From Earliella scabrosa (Eukaryota > Basidiomycota > Agaricomycetes > Polyporales > Polyporaceae), in the NCBI GenBank assembly GCA_022605405.1, contig JABYQQ010000013.1, forward strand, positions 1,457,978 to 1,521,977: a stretch of 64,000 nucleotides of DNA, in the 5' to 3' direction. Both the position numbers and the translations under genes were made by a program. Position 1 is the stretch's first letter, and each line of letters opens with the position of its first letter. Below the pieces are notes generated by a model. It saw only the letters and a program-made list of their open reading frames with translations. It did no database searches and was not told the DNA's origin. Below, piece by piece: positions 1-12,840 of the stretch.

Positions 1-419
1 TGACATCTCCCCCTTCAACTCTAGCACCACTAATGCGACATACGGATTATACGACAACGGCATACAGTACACCGGTGGGAAACGAGCGGAACGAACAAAC
101 TCTAATATGACTACGCCTGTAAGGAGCGACGAATGCGAGAGGGCAGCTGTCGACTGCGGTGAGGGGACAGAGTGTGGGATGAGTAGGAGAAGCGGGAACC
201 AGCCGGGCAGGCTCGGCGGGCCTCGACGTCCATCCATGGCCACATCATGTCCCGCATTCCTCGGTGGTGATAGGAATCGTCTACGAGCCGCTGGAGATGC
301 ATCACATCGCGGCCTGCCGACACGATCCAACCGTTGACAGTATATAGCATCTCCCGGTCCACAGGAATGGAGCGCATGGGCGCACTCCGATGAAGGAGGC
401 GGGCCGCGCTGCGCACAAC

Positions 420-1919
420 TTACATGCCTGGAGACACGGGTCAGCTCTGCAAACAAGGAGCGAGAGAGTGTGTGTCTGGCTCTACCTTGGTAGTCGACCT
501 TTCGGACGTCCGACGCCTGGAACCGGCCATCGCTGTCGGAGTCTCCGGCGCCGACGTTGAATTTCTTGAGAGCATACTCCTGGCGCATAGTCCCGTTGTT
601 CCCAGGGATCGGATCCACAGTCGTCTCGACCTGACTCGACGCGGAAATCCAGATCGGGGAGCTGGTGGTCTGGATGCCGCCCTTGAGCTTGCGCAGCTCC
701 GTCCGGTTGTTGAAGGTCATCATGATCGAGTTTGAGTACAGCTTGCTCATGATGAGTGCACTGTTCGTGTCGTCAAATGTCAGCAGACCGACGAAGGCTG
801 AGGTAGTCAAGTAGAACTGACGGAGTCTGGTGCAGGTTGTTGTGCTTGAACGCAACGAACAGTGCAAGGTCCACGCACGCCACGGTGGCTGTCGCGGTGC
901 CAGTCTCGATGGTCAACCGGATCAGACGCGACAACATGGCGTCGGACGCAAGTCCTCGCTTCCCCCTCGACAGCTACCCAAGGCAGTCAGTACGCACAGG
1001 GGAACGACGCGCAAAAACAAACGTACGTAGAACAGCATACACAGCGCGATGAGCACGTCGCACGCGAGGGTGCCGGCCAACCAAACGATCGTCGAGTCCT
1101 GTACCAGCGTTTGGATGTCAGAGCCCGCCACGGAATTGACGTGCACTATGATGCCCGTCGCCATTGCAGCGCCACATTGCATGAGGGCAACCTGCAGGGC
1201 AATGGTCAGGCAACGCGGTATGCGCAGTGCGAGTCTGGCAGACGTACGGCGCAGATGAGGCCACTCAGGATCCACGACTTGCTCAACAGGTGGATCCTCC
1301 ATGCATAAAAGCCCTGGACCGAGGCGGAGACTGAAGCAAATGAGCGAGAAAGTGGAGAGACGAAACGGCGGGACTTACTGATGCTTCCCAATACGGGACC
1401 ATCAAACCACAACCACTGCACGTCGAGTAGCGCCGTGATGTCTCCCCAACCGACCCCAAGCACCATGTAGGCATCGTGTGACGCCATGACGATTTGAAGA
1501 CATTCAAGAATAAATAAACCATAAACTGCATGACCAAGAGCGATTAGCTCCACACCGAGTGACGAGGGCTGAGCGAACTCACCGAATGACTTCAGGTACT
1601 TGGAGTCCCCAGAGAACGAGAGGTGATAATTGTCTGTCATAGAGACACCTCAGCGGACGCAGTGCGCGAGAAGTGCAATGACGTACAAACTTGTACAACC
1701 AACACCCCGAAGAGCCCATAGTTGAACAGATGGCCGAACAGCTACAGCAGGTTGAGTGTGAGGAGCGAAGCCTGGTTAACTTGAGGTAAGCATACCTGAG
1801 GAGCGACCCTTGAAGAGACAACGTCAAGCGTCAATACACACGATCGAGACTCGATGTACAGCACCATTCGCTGCTTACAAGGTTGCGGTGTCCAACTGCA
1901 GTGCAGGAGGCGCGGACAT
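420..1919 (-). CDS. DUF6534 membrane protein, copy 1
   Basis: Multi-exon gene for a polytopic membrane protein of the basidiomycete family DUF6534; the molecular function is unknown. The start at 1919 (MSAPPALQL) is chosen because splicing from it leads in frame into LFGHLFNYGLFG, the first membrane segment shared with the other copies. In order I see the TM1 exon, a loop with NYHLSFSGD, YGLFILECLQ with SHDAY, the GFYAWRIHLLSKS segment, MQCGAAMATGI, ACDVLIALCMLFY, the LSRGKRGLASDAMLSRLIRLTIE region and the family signature SKLYSNSIMMTFNNRTELR near the C-terminus. The hydrophilic tail probably ends at a TAA at 420-422 after one more 58-base intron (tail DYQGM); without that intron the frame stays open to the window edge. 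The gene looks intact and is divergent from the GMC oxidoreductase. Family call is firm, C-terminus less so. Confidence 0.8.
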
Positions 1920-1974
1920 GATGTCAGAACGCCGGGGGGAGATGACAGACGGTCGCGAAAGGACACGAGGCTTC

Positions 1975-1980
1975 TTATAT
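1975..1980 (-). promoter_or_regulatory. TATA box candidate for DUF6534 copy 1
   Basis: On the minus strand this reads TATAAG within CATATAAGAAG, about 57 bases upstream of the ATG at 1919, a normal distance for a fungal core promoter. Position and match are the only evidence. Confidence 0.4.
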
Positions 1981-3648
1981 GAAGCTTGGAACACACCTCT
2001 GGTGGGGCCTTCGGCAGCTCGTCTGATCCCTGATAATTGAAACGGATCTCTTGGAACATCAGCAACGGAGCGCGAACAGGCGCGAACGGAGGACGGACCA
2101 AGAGACCATGGGAGGACAAATCTATTGCGGGCTTTTCTGTCAAAACATGCAGAAAGTGGCGGTGTGACAGTTAAGAGCCGGAACGACCGACCACCCGTCC
2201 AAATGGAGTTGCGTCGCAATTGCCCCATCGCAACGGTTAGAGCAGTCTACAGAGCCACTCAGCACTAGTAACGGGGAGATCGTACAGGGAGTGGGATCGA
2301 GTGCCAATGCAGGGGGTGGGCCTTGGAGTCTCTGATCGTCGGAAGGTTGCTATGGTGGAACAAGACGAGAGCGGACTGGGTCTTGTTTTCGAGGCGTGTC
2401 TCAGACCTTTTGATATACGGAAGGGTCACTGGAAAAAGGACGTCAACTATAACCATTCACACGTATGGTAAGGAACTCATAGAATCAACACCGGCAGAGC
2501 GCATGTGGGCGTCGCCGTCGGAGCCGCCCCGCTTCGCCCTCGCGTGACGCCAGCCAGGTCAAGACGGGATTCTTGAGACCGGATGCACTTTCGACCGCTC
2601 AGTGATTGGCGAGCGAGGACGGTGTCACACTGGTCTTCCAGGATGTGGAGGCGGTAGCTCGTTAGCTCTCTCACTCTGAGCCTCTTTCACCGCTGCAATT
2701 ACGAACTCAGTGAGTGGGAGGACTTCTGCGGCCCTGAGGACAAGCCATGGCAATGCGCGACCCGACTTCCGAGCTCGACCTTAGCGATCACCGGTGCCCT
2801 CGTATAGCGCGTCTTGAGCTGTCAGACTAGAAGCTCAGGCGCGCGGCCCTTAAAATATAGTCTCAAATCATGAGGCTACTACCTGCAGGAGGAAGTTACG
2901 GTAAGCGTCAAATCTGAGATGCTCGCACAAATCGCACCCCGATCCTGTTCTTGTGAGCTAGGATGCAGCCAGTCCGTCGCACACGCGTGGTAAAGCTCTT
3001 GCTGCACAATACTTCGTTCATGGGGTGCCTCACAAGCTTCAAGTACTAGTTGGGCGGGATGAAGCGGCGAAGGGGAAGGCTGAGAGCAAACACCATCTGA
3101 GCGCCTACTCTTGGGGATGCCACGTGGAAGGGTCGTTCTCTTGAGTTTACCGCATCAGACCGTATCTGGCTTGAGCTTGAGCTTGAACGCCAACAGCCAT
3201 GCTCCGATTCCCTACACTTAACGCCACCTCAGCATCTAAGTACCGCTGCACCCCACCGCACGATGACGAAGGAACGGTCCACTTCACAGCAGTTGTGCTA
3301 GCTTCATGCTCGACTTGCACATGTGTTCAAGGTGAGGTTCAGACTCCACTGTCCCCGCAGTAATAGTACTACTAGTAGTAGACGAGCGTGCTGCCTCGTG
3401 CTGCGCGCGGGCATATTGTTCCTGGCGGCTCGCCATCAGGTGGAGACGCGTATACTACTTGTGGGTGTATCCCCGGCTTTCAACGCCTCGAATTCTCTGC
3501 GCGCATCACAACCGAGCGCTCCGTGATGGTGTGGGTGGGTATCGGGACGCGTCTGCCGGTCGGAACTGTTGGAGGAGGCCTGGAGCTAATGTCAGGCGAT
3601 TGCTTCTTTAGACTAATATTCGAATGCTTTAGCGATCGGTGCCCTCCT

Positions 3649-3655
3649 TTATATG
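3649..3655 (+). promoter_or_regulatory. TATA-like element before the GMC oxidoreductase
   Basis: TTATATG followed by a pyrimidine-rich stretch, about 75 bases before the ATG at 3728. Plausible TATA element by position only. Confidence 0.35.
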
Positions 3656-3727
3656 CTCTCCCCACCTGAGCTCGACAAGCCCCTTCTCTGATTCACCTCG
3701 CCATCTACATACCTTGGACATTTCGTG

Positions 3728-6504
3728 ATGGCACCTGAAGAGGTCTCCTCCCGCGTCTTTGACTACGTCATTGTTGGTGGTGGCACAGCCGGTCTGGTGG
3801 TAGCTGCTCGGTATGTGTTTACTCGCACCTCAATCGTTAAGATGTGCTGACAATCCAACTATCACAGGCTATCGGAGGATCCCTCCGTGACCGTAGGCGT
3901 CATCGAAGCTGGCGAATGGCACCCCGATGCGCCCGGAATCAACATCCCTGGTATGTGCCACAGGCTTGCTGGACCGATACGGCGTCTGATTGCATGGTAG
4001 GTATGATGGGCAGCGTGATCGGCAACCCCCAGTTCGACTGGGCGTTCATGACCGTGCCCCAAAGACATGCAAACAACCGCCCCATCTTCCAGCCACGGTG
4101 GGTATACTTTTCATGGACAAGTTGGCGTGGCTGAAAGCGCGTTTCCAGCGGCAAGGGCCTTGGTGGCTCATCTTTGGTGCGTCCGACTTGTCGAACCAGA
4201 CGAACGCAACCACGCTTACAGAATTGTCGTGTCGTTGCTAGATCAACGCCTTTGGCTGGAACCGGTAAGCTGAGCATCTTGGGAACCGTTCGAATCACAT
4301 ACTGAAGGCTCCTCAGTGCCTCCGCACGTGAGTACGATGGTGAGTGAACAGTCAATACGTCGCCGCCAACGGACCAGCGACTCACGGCCGGTTTCAGCCC
4401 TTGAGGCTCTCGGGAACAAGGGGTGGAACTGGCAAGAGTTTTTGAAGTACTTCAAGAAGGTACGTCCAGCCCACGTGCTAGTCTGTTCAACAGCCCCCGA
4501 CGTCCTTGGCCGATAGGCCGAGACCACCCTGCCGCCTTCAGATCTCGGACCAGAGCACAAGCTCGAGAAGCCCAGTTCGGAGTGGCATGGCGAGTCTGGC
4601 CCCGTGGTGAAGGGCTATCCCACACGTTTTGTTGGCCACCACACTCCCTTCACTCAAGCGTTCGAGGAGATCGGTATACCCAGGAACCCAGACTCGGCAA
4701 GTTGTCTGCAATCTGAGTTGTCTCGTTGCTAACTGGGAGATAATTGCAGTCCAGCGGCAACAACATTGGATCTGCCACGGTTATCTGCTCGATCGACGCC
4801 AGGACTGCGACTCGTTGTCACTCGGGGATTGTACGTTCTTAGCACCCCTTTCTTTCAGTCCCACTGACGCTGGTTCAGGCGTACTATGCACCCAACGCAG
4901 CCAGGAAGAACCTCGTCGTGCTGACGAAGTCGCATGCTGCCCGGATCGTCTTCAGTCCCGGTTCTAGCCCACTGACCGCGACCGGCGTGGAATTCCTCCA
5001 TGAGGGGAAAACCTATGTTGCTCAAGCCCGAAAGGAGGTTATCCTTTCCGCAGGTAGGACATACCACACTGTTCATACGTCGAGAACGCCAGACGTTGAC
5101 GTGAGCTTAGGCGCCTTCCAGACCCCTCAAGTCCTCGAGTTGTCAGGTACGCAACCGTTAACTGACACGCTTGTGCGAATGAACTACTCACAGTCCCGGT
5201 AGGAATCGGGAAGAAGGAGGTCCTATCGCAGCATGGTATCGAGACCCTCGTCGATCTCCCTGGTGTAGGAGAGAACCTGCGTGAGTGGTCACTACTCGTG
5301 ATGTTGAGGTCGCGCGCTTATGGACTCTTGATCAGAGGTGAATTGGCTTAATCGAGGCTGTACGTGAAATTTATGACTAATTATCAATAGGACCACCCCT
5401 TCGTCACCACTTCGCACGAAATGAACGACGAGTACGAAAGTATCGACCTCATTGCGCAAGATCCCCAGCTGGCTGCCAAGCAGTTTGAGTTATAGTACGT
5501 GCTCGTGCTATGAAGCCCCCTTAGCTAGTCCCTGATAATCCCAAAGTGCAGCCAAGCAAGGAGTCCTGTCCACGACGCCGGCGGCGTTGTGCGCTTTCAT
5601 CCCGCCTAAGACAATTGCGACAGAAGAACGGCTGCAGCAATGGAAGGAGAAGGCGGCGCAGTCGGTGCAGAACGCGCCGCCGGGCCTGAAGAAGCAGTTG
5701 GAGCTGCAGCTGCAGTGGCTTCTCGATCCCTCCTCCGCAGTGGCAGAGTACGTGCCGGCTATTCCTTCGTCCGCACGTGGACACTCATATTTGTGTAGGC
5801 TCGCCCCCTTCGCTGGGTTTTACCCCGGCTCAGGGATCACGCCCACGCCCAAGGTGCACTACTCGTCCATGATCTGCTGCATCTCCCACCCCTTCTCCCG
5901 CGGCTCTGTGCACATCGCCTCTGCAGACCCGACGGCTCCGCCGGCCATCGATGCCAGTCAGTCGTCTCCCACTTACCGCTACGAACATACGAGCTAACAC
6001 GCACTCTCCCAGATTTCTTCGCGAACCCCCTCGATCTCGACATCTTGCTCGCGGTGCTCAAGACTGGGCTGAAGTTGTACGAGACGGCCCCGGTCCGCGG
6101 CTCTGTCGTGCGCCAGTTCTGCCCCACCCCGGAGCAGAGCGCGTCCGACGAGGCGCTCATCGAGTACATCAAGAACCACTGCAGCTGCCTCTACCACCCG
6201 CTCGGGTCCGCGTCCATGCTTCCCCGCGAGGACGGCGGCGTCGTCGACCCTACCCTCAAGGTGTACGGCACTGCGAACGTGCGCGTTGTGAGTGTCTTCT
6301 TCGTTATGTCTACCGCGCGAGGTGCTAACGGCTTTGGTGCCTCTAGGTTGATGCCTCCATCTTGCCGATCGTGAGTATACTCGTTCATCCTCGTCCTCGC
6401 GATAGATCCTGACTTCGTGTTCGCAGCAAATCGCGGCGCACACGCAGGCTACCGTCTACGCGCTCGCGGAGAAGGGCGCTGACATTATCAAGCAGAACCA
6501 ATGA
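3728..6504 (+). CDS. GMC family FAD-dependent oxidoreductase
   Basis: Glucose-methanol-choline oxidoreductase of about 600 residues with more than ten short introns. The first exon carries the FAD-binding dinucleotide fold (DYVIVGGGTAG), followed by VIEAGE and the second flavin signature GKGLGGSS. Later exons give REYDALEALGNKGWNWQEF, GNNIGS, the PNAARKNLVVLTKS stretch, EVILSAGAFQTPQ, DLPGVGENLQDHPF, and the C-terminal catalytic region with YHPLGSASM (first active-site His) and HTQATVYAL (second His position). All exons join in one open frame ending at TGA 6502-6504, so it looks functional. There is no obvious signal peptide, so an intracellular alcohol or aryl-alcohol oxidase/dehydrogenase is as likely as a secreted enzyme; the substrate cannot be told. 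Two oddities: a GC-AG intron at 4697-4749, and a two-base microexon at 5336-5337 needed to keep the NLQDH motif. Confidence 0.9.
5336..5337 (+). other. inferred 2-nt microexon of the GMC gene
   Basis: The upstream exon ends at 5280 in ...GAG AAC CTG C and the next recognisable exon starts at 5391 with GAC CAC CCC. Joining them directly puts the well-conserved downstream sequence out of frame. The interval holds two possible introns of ordinary size, 5281-5335 (gtgagt...cag, 55 bases) and 5338-5390 (gtgaat...tag, 53 bases, with a gactaat branch-site-like motif), leaving the dinucleotide AG between them. C+AG gives the Gln of the family motif NLQDHP and restores the frame. Confidence 0.6.
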
Positions 6505-7148
6505 AGTGAGCGCGGTCTTGGTATGGGAAATCTTACTAGAGGAGGACAGATGTACAATATCGTTTCAATGGTACGACCGAGCCCTGAACTGGCCGGAGTT
6601 GCGCGCGATCACTTTCCAATGCCCGCCACCACTGACTCCGTGTACATCCCCACCATGAGACATGAGCTCGATGTCCTCGGGTTTCACGGTACAGTACGCG
6701 CATGCACCTGCGAACTCGGTAGTACTTGATGGTTCGGCGGCTTCCGCGCCCATGTCCGATACCCGGCATTGCTCTGGTCCATTTTCCACGTCCAAACTTG
6801 ATGTCTAGGTCTGCTATGCTTGAAACAAGCGCCCTCTGCGAGATGTCCGGTGGCGCTGGTGTGCTATACATACTCATCGAAGCCAGGTCGAAGCCCGACC
6901 GTGTCGGGCTCAGGAGACGTCGACGATTGATTAATATTGATTGCCCCTCCCTCCGTGTCGCAATGCTCATGTTCATCCTGTTGCCACTCTCTTGCACAGC
7001 CCATCCATATCCAACTGGAGAGTGTAGTAATATGTATCTTAAACCCAACTTGGAACGGCGACTAGTCCATAACACAACGCTCCGTTCCACTCACACATCT
7101 AAATACCAAGGCCTGATTAACTCGCGACTACACCAGAACCAGCGCCGC
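6505..7148. other. convergent intergenic region, no gene seen
   Basis: About 640 bases between the 3' ends of the GMC gene (+) and DUF6534 copy 2 (-). The long frame starting near 6726 runs antisense through the last exons of copy 2 and has no family character. I see nothing else. Confidence 0.5.
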
Positions 7149-8807
7149 TCACTCACCGTGAATCGCCGTCTTCTGCATATAGTCGGACGCGTGGTACCGG
7201 TCTGCGCTCGAGAGGTCCTTCAGGTCGTATGCCTGCGCGCCGCCGGGCGCGCCGCGCAGGACGGGCGGGGGGTCAATTGTGGTCTCGACCTGGCTGTGCG
7301 CCGAGATCCATATGCGCGCGCCCCCAGTCCCGGCACCGCTGCCGCTGCCGCTCAGGCCGCTGGTCGTCTGAACGGCGCCTCTGAGCGAGCGCAGCTGCGT
7401 GCGGTTGTTGAACGTCATCATGAGCGAGTTGCTGTACAGCTTGCTCAGGACGAGCGCACTGATGCCGTTTCACGGTGCCACGGTGGAGCCGCGCGTGCGC
7501 GTTCGAGCACCGATGTGCGATTCGATCGCGGAGCGCAGCGGACATCCGAGGGTTGTGTGGGGTTTGTGGCGTTTTCGCGGGTTAGGTTGCGCGCGCGCAG
7601 ATGTTGGGGACGGGGATACGACGGGTGTGGGGAAGTGGGTCAGGAGCGGCGAGAGGCCGAGAACAGCGGAGACACTTACGGTCCCAGGTGGGCGTTGTTG
7701 TGCTTGTAGACGAGGAAGAGGATCAGCTCGATGCACGCGATCGACGCCGTCGCCGCGCCGGTCTCGATGCTCAGGCGCATGAGGCGTGAGAGCATCGCGT
7801 CCGTCGCCAGACCTTGCTTCCCTCTCGAGAGCTGCGTGGACACACAAAGTGAGCTTCTGGCAGATCGGGGCGAGGAGAAATGCGCATACATAGTACAGCA
7901 TGCAGACTGCGATGATCACGTCGCACGCGAAGCTACCGCCGAGCCAGATCGTGGTGGGCGTCGTCGTCCGCTCTTGGACTTCGGCTCCGGGAACTTTGAG
8001 GACGTGGACCATGATCCCGACTGCCATCGCGCTGGAACCCTGCATGATGGCGACCTACGTGCGTTCGCGGTGTACGATGTATGATGAGTTCAAGGGATCA
8101 AACGGACTGCAAATATGAGCTACGCACCGTGCTGACAAACAGAGCGAGGATGGCCGATTTGCTGAGCAAGTATATCCGCCATGCGTAGAAGCACTGGACG
8201 GAAGACGAGACTGGAGGAAGAGGGTGCGGTGAGGTGAGAAGGAACCTTAGGGAGGAGAGGGAAAACATACTAATGCCTCCTAGGACAGGCAGATCGAGCC
8301 AAAGCAGTTGTATGCTCTGCAACTCTAATGGGTCACCCCAACCCGCACCAAGGATTTTGTATGCGTCGTGCGTTGTCAGAGCAATCTGAAGGCATTCGAC
8401 GACGAACAGGCCGTATACTGCGGCGGTGTGTGAGTGAAATGCCATATACACATAGCGCGAGCGGAGAGACTCAACCATAAGCCTTGATGTATTTGTTATC
8501 GTGAGGGAATGAGAGGTAATAAATATCTGCGATTGGAGAATCGGCATCGTCGCGAGTTGTAATCGAGAGAGGCATCTACTTACAGACTTGTGTCACGAGC
8601 ATCCCAAACAAGCCATAATTGAAGAGGTGACCGAACAGCTACACGGGTTTGGTCGTCATTGGAGAGAGACCTTTCATACCGTGGATGTTTCTCACCTGAG
8701 GCGCAGTGCTGTAGAGAAGACATGTTGAATACTAGACACTTTGCCTACATGGGAGCTACAACTCACTATTGAGCCACGCCGCCGGGGATTGGTGGAAGAG
8801 CAGACAT
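7149..8807 (-). CDS. DUF6534 membrane protein, copy 2
   Basis: Second copy of the same polytopic membrane family, with clear exons throughout. It starts MSALPPIPGGVAQ, spliced through a tiny exon (YTAPQ) into LFGHLFNYGLFGMLV. Then come YYLSFPHDNKYIKAY, VVECLQIALTTHDAYKILG, SSVQCFYAWRIYLLSKS, VAIMQGSSAMAVGIMV, ACDVIIAVCMLYY, LSRGKQGLATDAMLSRLMRL and the family signature SKLYSNSLMMTFNNRTQLR. The cytosolic tail is Gly/Ser rich and ends TAIHGE at the stop at 7149-7151. The tiny exon (TAPQ here, VAPQ in copy 1) before the first membrane segment recurs in copies 1 and 3, which supports both the model and a shared origin. Function unknown; no break seen. Confidence 0.87.
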
Positions 8808-11800
8808 CAGGAGAACCACCGGGGTCGGATGAGGTCCAAAGACTGACGTGCGAGCGGAGGTCACCAGGCCAAAGCTTATCTGCAATATATACCTGGAGAA
8901 GACCCTGGGGCAAGACAGCAATCAGTTGGACTAATATTGGGAGGCGAATCTGATGGCCGCGGAGCGATGAATCATGAAGGCAATGCATCCGCACGAACAC
9001 GAAGATCTTGCGTTTTAAGGGTTCGGCGTCCATATACGGTTCAATCTGCGCTCCCCTCACCGCAGCAGACCGAGCGTCATCGGAGGGCTGCTATTTGCGG
9101 CGGAGTTCGGACCAGTGGAAGGACAACATAAGTACACAAGGTTTTGTGACATGGGAAACGGAACATCCCACACGCCACACTCCACCGCAAGACGCGTAGG
9201 TCGCCACGTTGAGGTGGCGGAGTCCGGATGACAGAGAGACGAGGAGGTGGTCGTCAAGTGGTGGAATGGTCGGCGTGGAAAGTCTGCACTATCAATTAGA
9301 GACGAGTTCTGCGATGGCATCTCTTGTCGCGCAAATTGACTGACCTGCAGTGGGGGATGATACCGATTGAATTCGGGGTGCAGTAAGGGGCGGACCGGCG
9401 GGCGACATTTGGCCAGTGCCCACCCTAGGCCCACCGGCATGTCGTGGAAAGCATGCGAGTGGACTGATGTCTGCCGGACAGAATGGAAGGTCTTGTATTC
9501 CAACGGCTCTCGGCCCTCTGGGCCTCCGAGTCCGAACTCTAATGCCATCCGCTGGAGAAAGTCCGACTTGTACGGGCGAAGCGCGGATACCGAGCCCCCA
9601 CTGCCAGCTGAGCGTCGCATGTGGCCTTGTGATCGTATGCGTGGCGTGCAGCGTGGGCCTAGTACTCGAGAAGAGTTTGAGCCAAAAGCCGCTCGGTCCG
9701 AGTGGTTCACCAGCAAGATTGGGCGCTTCGTGCACCGCTTTTGAGAGCCTCGCCCACGCGACCGTGACCGTGACTGTCATCGTGACTCCCGTGGTCCGAC
9801 TCCGTCGACGTCTTCCCGCACCAGGCAAGGTCAACCCACCATGCAGCTTCTAACCCACACTCAGCTTCTCCATCATAGAACCAGATGGTGGCGAGCACGC
9901 CGCGGCAGCGATGATAGCACCTTGTCCCTAATGCTCTCACCTTCGATACTCTCCCATTGCAGGGCCCGAGTCTATGCTGCCCGCGGCCATGACTATATTG
10001 TTGTCAGTGACGGCACTCCTGATCGAGCGAGTACTTACTCGCTGCTCGGCGGTCAGTTGCCATCCTTGGCCAGCGCATAATGTGAACTCACTCAGTTCTC
10101 CAAGTTATCTGACCTCCGTGAATGTCGGTGCGCTAGGTACCGACGACGCCACCATCGAGGGGGGCCAAATATGCTTGGGACAGTCTTGCTCGAACGCTGT
10201 CCCCGAACGGTCCGAGTCATTCTGACGGTCTCGTGATGCTAGCCTCCAGGAACATTCGGCAAACCGGCGTCAGACTCGGCATTCATGTCAGTCTGTTGAG
10301 AACCGCTGAACTGTCCATCTCGGTGAGTAGTTATCTTGACAGCTTCAGCGCCGCATCACGGCGCATGCAGGGCGAAAGATCCTCGCCGCTCGTCACCGGG
10401 TTTCATATGTGTCCGCGTGTGCGCCCGGGTGCGCAGAGGTTCCCATGATTGTATTTCCTTGGTGGGCGCAACAGCACGGTGAGAGGACCGGAAGAGTCTT
10501 AGGATCTCATCGCTGAAGGTTACGGGAGCAAATCGAGACTGGCAAGGCAGCCCTCAGTCCTTCGATATGTCTCGTGGGGAAGAACCGGGGCGACTAGGCG
10601 TACTTTCGCGTTCTCCCTCTGCGGATATTCAAGCTTCAAGCACGAAGTTCCCCTAGAGCTGGATCACGACGCTAAGAGGCATGGCGATTCGGGACCCCCG
10701 AAGACTCGCCTCAATCCGGTTGGAGGAGACGAAGGTTCCTTGGACCCCGGGTGTCGAAGACAATGTCATCCAGGACCCTCTGTTTTGCAGTATCCCGCCT
10801 CATGTATAGCCTCTGCTCGTGCTGTCCCAACGTCGGATAATCCAATTGTTCCTACCAGCCCAATTGCCCATTTCACTGCTGCAACTTGGTCGAAGTACCT
10901 CATCAAAGACGAGAAGAACGCGGGTCGGCCGCTATCCGCGAAGCGCGTTCTGTTCGCCCAAGGTCGCGCCTTCAAGTTGGTAACCGTTCCTGCCTGCACC
11001 GCGCTGTCTGCGCTCGACCACCTGCAGACGCGGGCGCCCCGCTTGTGAATCTCGTCGTCCGTAACGACCTTGCGACTCGCCGCCCACAAACAGTAGTGGG
11101 TGATCCGAAATAACATGATACGTCTGGGTTCCACTGGTGCGACGCTCGCTGCTGGTAATGAGTTCTGCCTAGCGCGGCAGTCGCGAAGCCTACCCAGTAC
11201 TGATGCTACGGTTATATTTTTTCTCCCCCTTCTTCCGCGAAGGTCACTGCGCCAAAGCTCCGCACCCGCTCTATTTTTGGTACGTTAGCAATATGCATCA
11301 TATGTCTGAATCGTCTGATACTGCGCCTTCTGTGGTCGAGCGACCTATCAGCGCTGTGACATATCGACCTCATCATCCTGCGAGGTGTTCGTGCTCCTGG
11401 CGACATGCCATTGGGTGGACTTCCCAAGTTGCGTAGTACTGCGATGAATCGATTGCAGATGCCATAAACCCGAGATTATTGTGGCTACCGATCTCAGGAG
11501 GAGCTCTCACATACAGACTTTACCGCCGTGTGGGAGATCATTGAGTCCTCTGAGCTTTGACCGCCACGTTCAAGATAAGGACCACAGTAACGAGTCGAGC
11601 ACATACGCAGCCTGCAGGCTTCTGAGCCTGAGATTGACAACGTCAATCAACATGACAAGGTTCCGTCACCAGCCATAATCATGATCCCTATGAACCCGTG
11701 ACTCCGATATGCCGACAGATGATGGAGCTCCATGTTCGCAGCCGGCAGGCGTTCCGTAACGCCTGTATCTCCGATCTCGGCTTTCGCCGATGGAGCATTA

Positions 11801-12840
11801 CTGACTTGTACCAATACTTACCGTGACTTAGTACTAGTAGACCACTGAACAGAGGTCAGGTTAGTATGAAACTCTAGTCTAGGGTTGCCCCGATGCACAA
11901 CCAATCTTGCGTACTCAGTGACAGCAAGTCACCTTACCGATTCCCCCCAGCGGGCCGTATTGCATCCTTTGAGCGTAGGAATCCCGGGAGGTTCTTTCTA
12001 ATCAGGCTCTCCGCGGAACCAAGGGACGTCTTGAGACCGTCTAGAAGTCCCAGCTTGATCGGGCTTCTCATTTTCCGTGAGACGGAACATGACATGACTG
12101 TCCGAAAACGCACCGTGGCGGCGAGCCTGCCAGTGAGCACAATGAGCAGAACAACAGTGGTGCAGAGATGGGTGATCAGAATCAGATTCATTCATCTCTT
12201 ATGATGTTCACCAAGTCATGACACACCTTCACAAGCTTGTGGAGGATCTAGTGGGACCAGGCGGTCCGCGGAGCGACGGTGCTGAGCACTGAGCAGAGTC
12301 GCGACGGAAGTGTAGAATGCCGAGCGGCAAGAGATGCGGAGCTTGAAAGCTTGAACTGCGATTGAGCGCTTGCCGTACTAGCCACAATTGATGCTGCCAG
12401 AATGCTGCCACATCGTAAACAGCAGACTACCTTCGCCGCCGATGGTACATCACAGTTCTATCATACTCGCGACATCAGAGCAGGAGTTCGTTACCACGAA
12501 GCTCGCCGCTGATACGACAGAGCCATCCCACGCCCAGCCACAATGGAGCAGGAACCAAGACCAGGTGAGACCGAGAGCGAAGCGTTACGGTATTCTGTGA
12601 GCTTCCTTCCCATACGGAAGCAATCAGGAGATGTTTTGCGCTCTAGACTAGGGGGCAAGTGACTGGAAGTAAGGCTGGAGGTATTCTGGACTGGACCGTC
12701 ACCGTCTAGCACCCCGCTAGCTACTACTCGCCTCCAGGTATATCCCCATCTCCCTCATCTTCTCCCTTCTCCCGGCTGACCATTATTAGTGCTAGGGATC
12801 CGGTCCTTACCCCGACTTACCACCGTTGCGTAAGCTCGCC
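8808..12840. other. 4 kb without recognisable genes
   Basis: Between divergent DUF6534 copy 2 (-) and ALDH copy 1 (+). Open frames at 9057-9716 (-), 9292-9834 (-) and 10766-11134 (-) overlap each other in several frames, show no family motif and do not join into a longer frame. A short imperfect GTGAC-rich run lies at 9757-9790. It could be decayed sequence or a long intergenic region. Confidence 0.4.
8886..8891 (-). promoter_or_regulatory. TATA box candidate for DUF6534 copy 2
   Basis: TATATA within GGTATATATTG on the minus strand, about 80 bases upstream of the ATG at 8807. Position and sequence only. Confidence 0.4.

Larger units (their letters stand above)
1920..3727. other. divergent intergenic region, no gene seen
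   Basis: About 1.8 kb between DUF6534 copy 1 (-) and the GMC oxidoreductase (+). Frames here are short and match no family I know. It probably carries both promoters. A short CTTGAG-type repeat lies near 3170-3190, with no other obvious structure. Confidence 0.5.

Noticed and set aside
1..419. Minus-strand frame of DUF6534 copy 1 open to the window edge
   Set aside because: A splice to a TAA at 420-422 gives a normal short tail, and the open stretch has no family character and reads like noncoding GC-rich sequence.
6726..7709. 327-codon plus-strand frame
   Set aside because: It lies antisense to the last exons of DUF6534 copy 2, whose membrane signature is clear; the frame has no motif.
9057..9834. 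Overlapping 180-219 codon frames on both strands
   Set aside because: No motif, no splice continuity, and mutually overlapping in several frames, as expected for GC-rich noncoding DNA.
10766..11134. 122-codon minus-strand frame and its plus-strand counterpart near 10.9 kb
   Set aside because: Neither strand shows a recognisable domain, and adjacent frames do not extend it by splicing.
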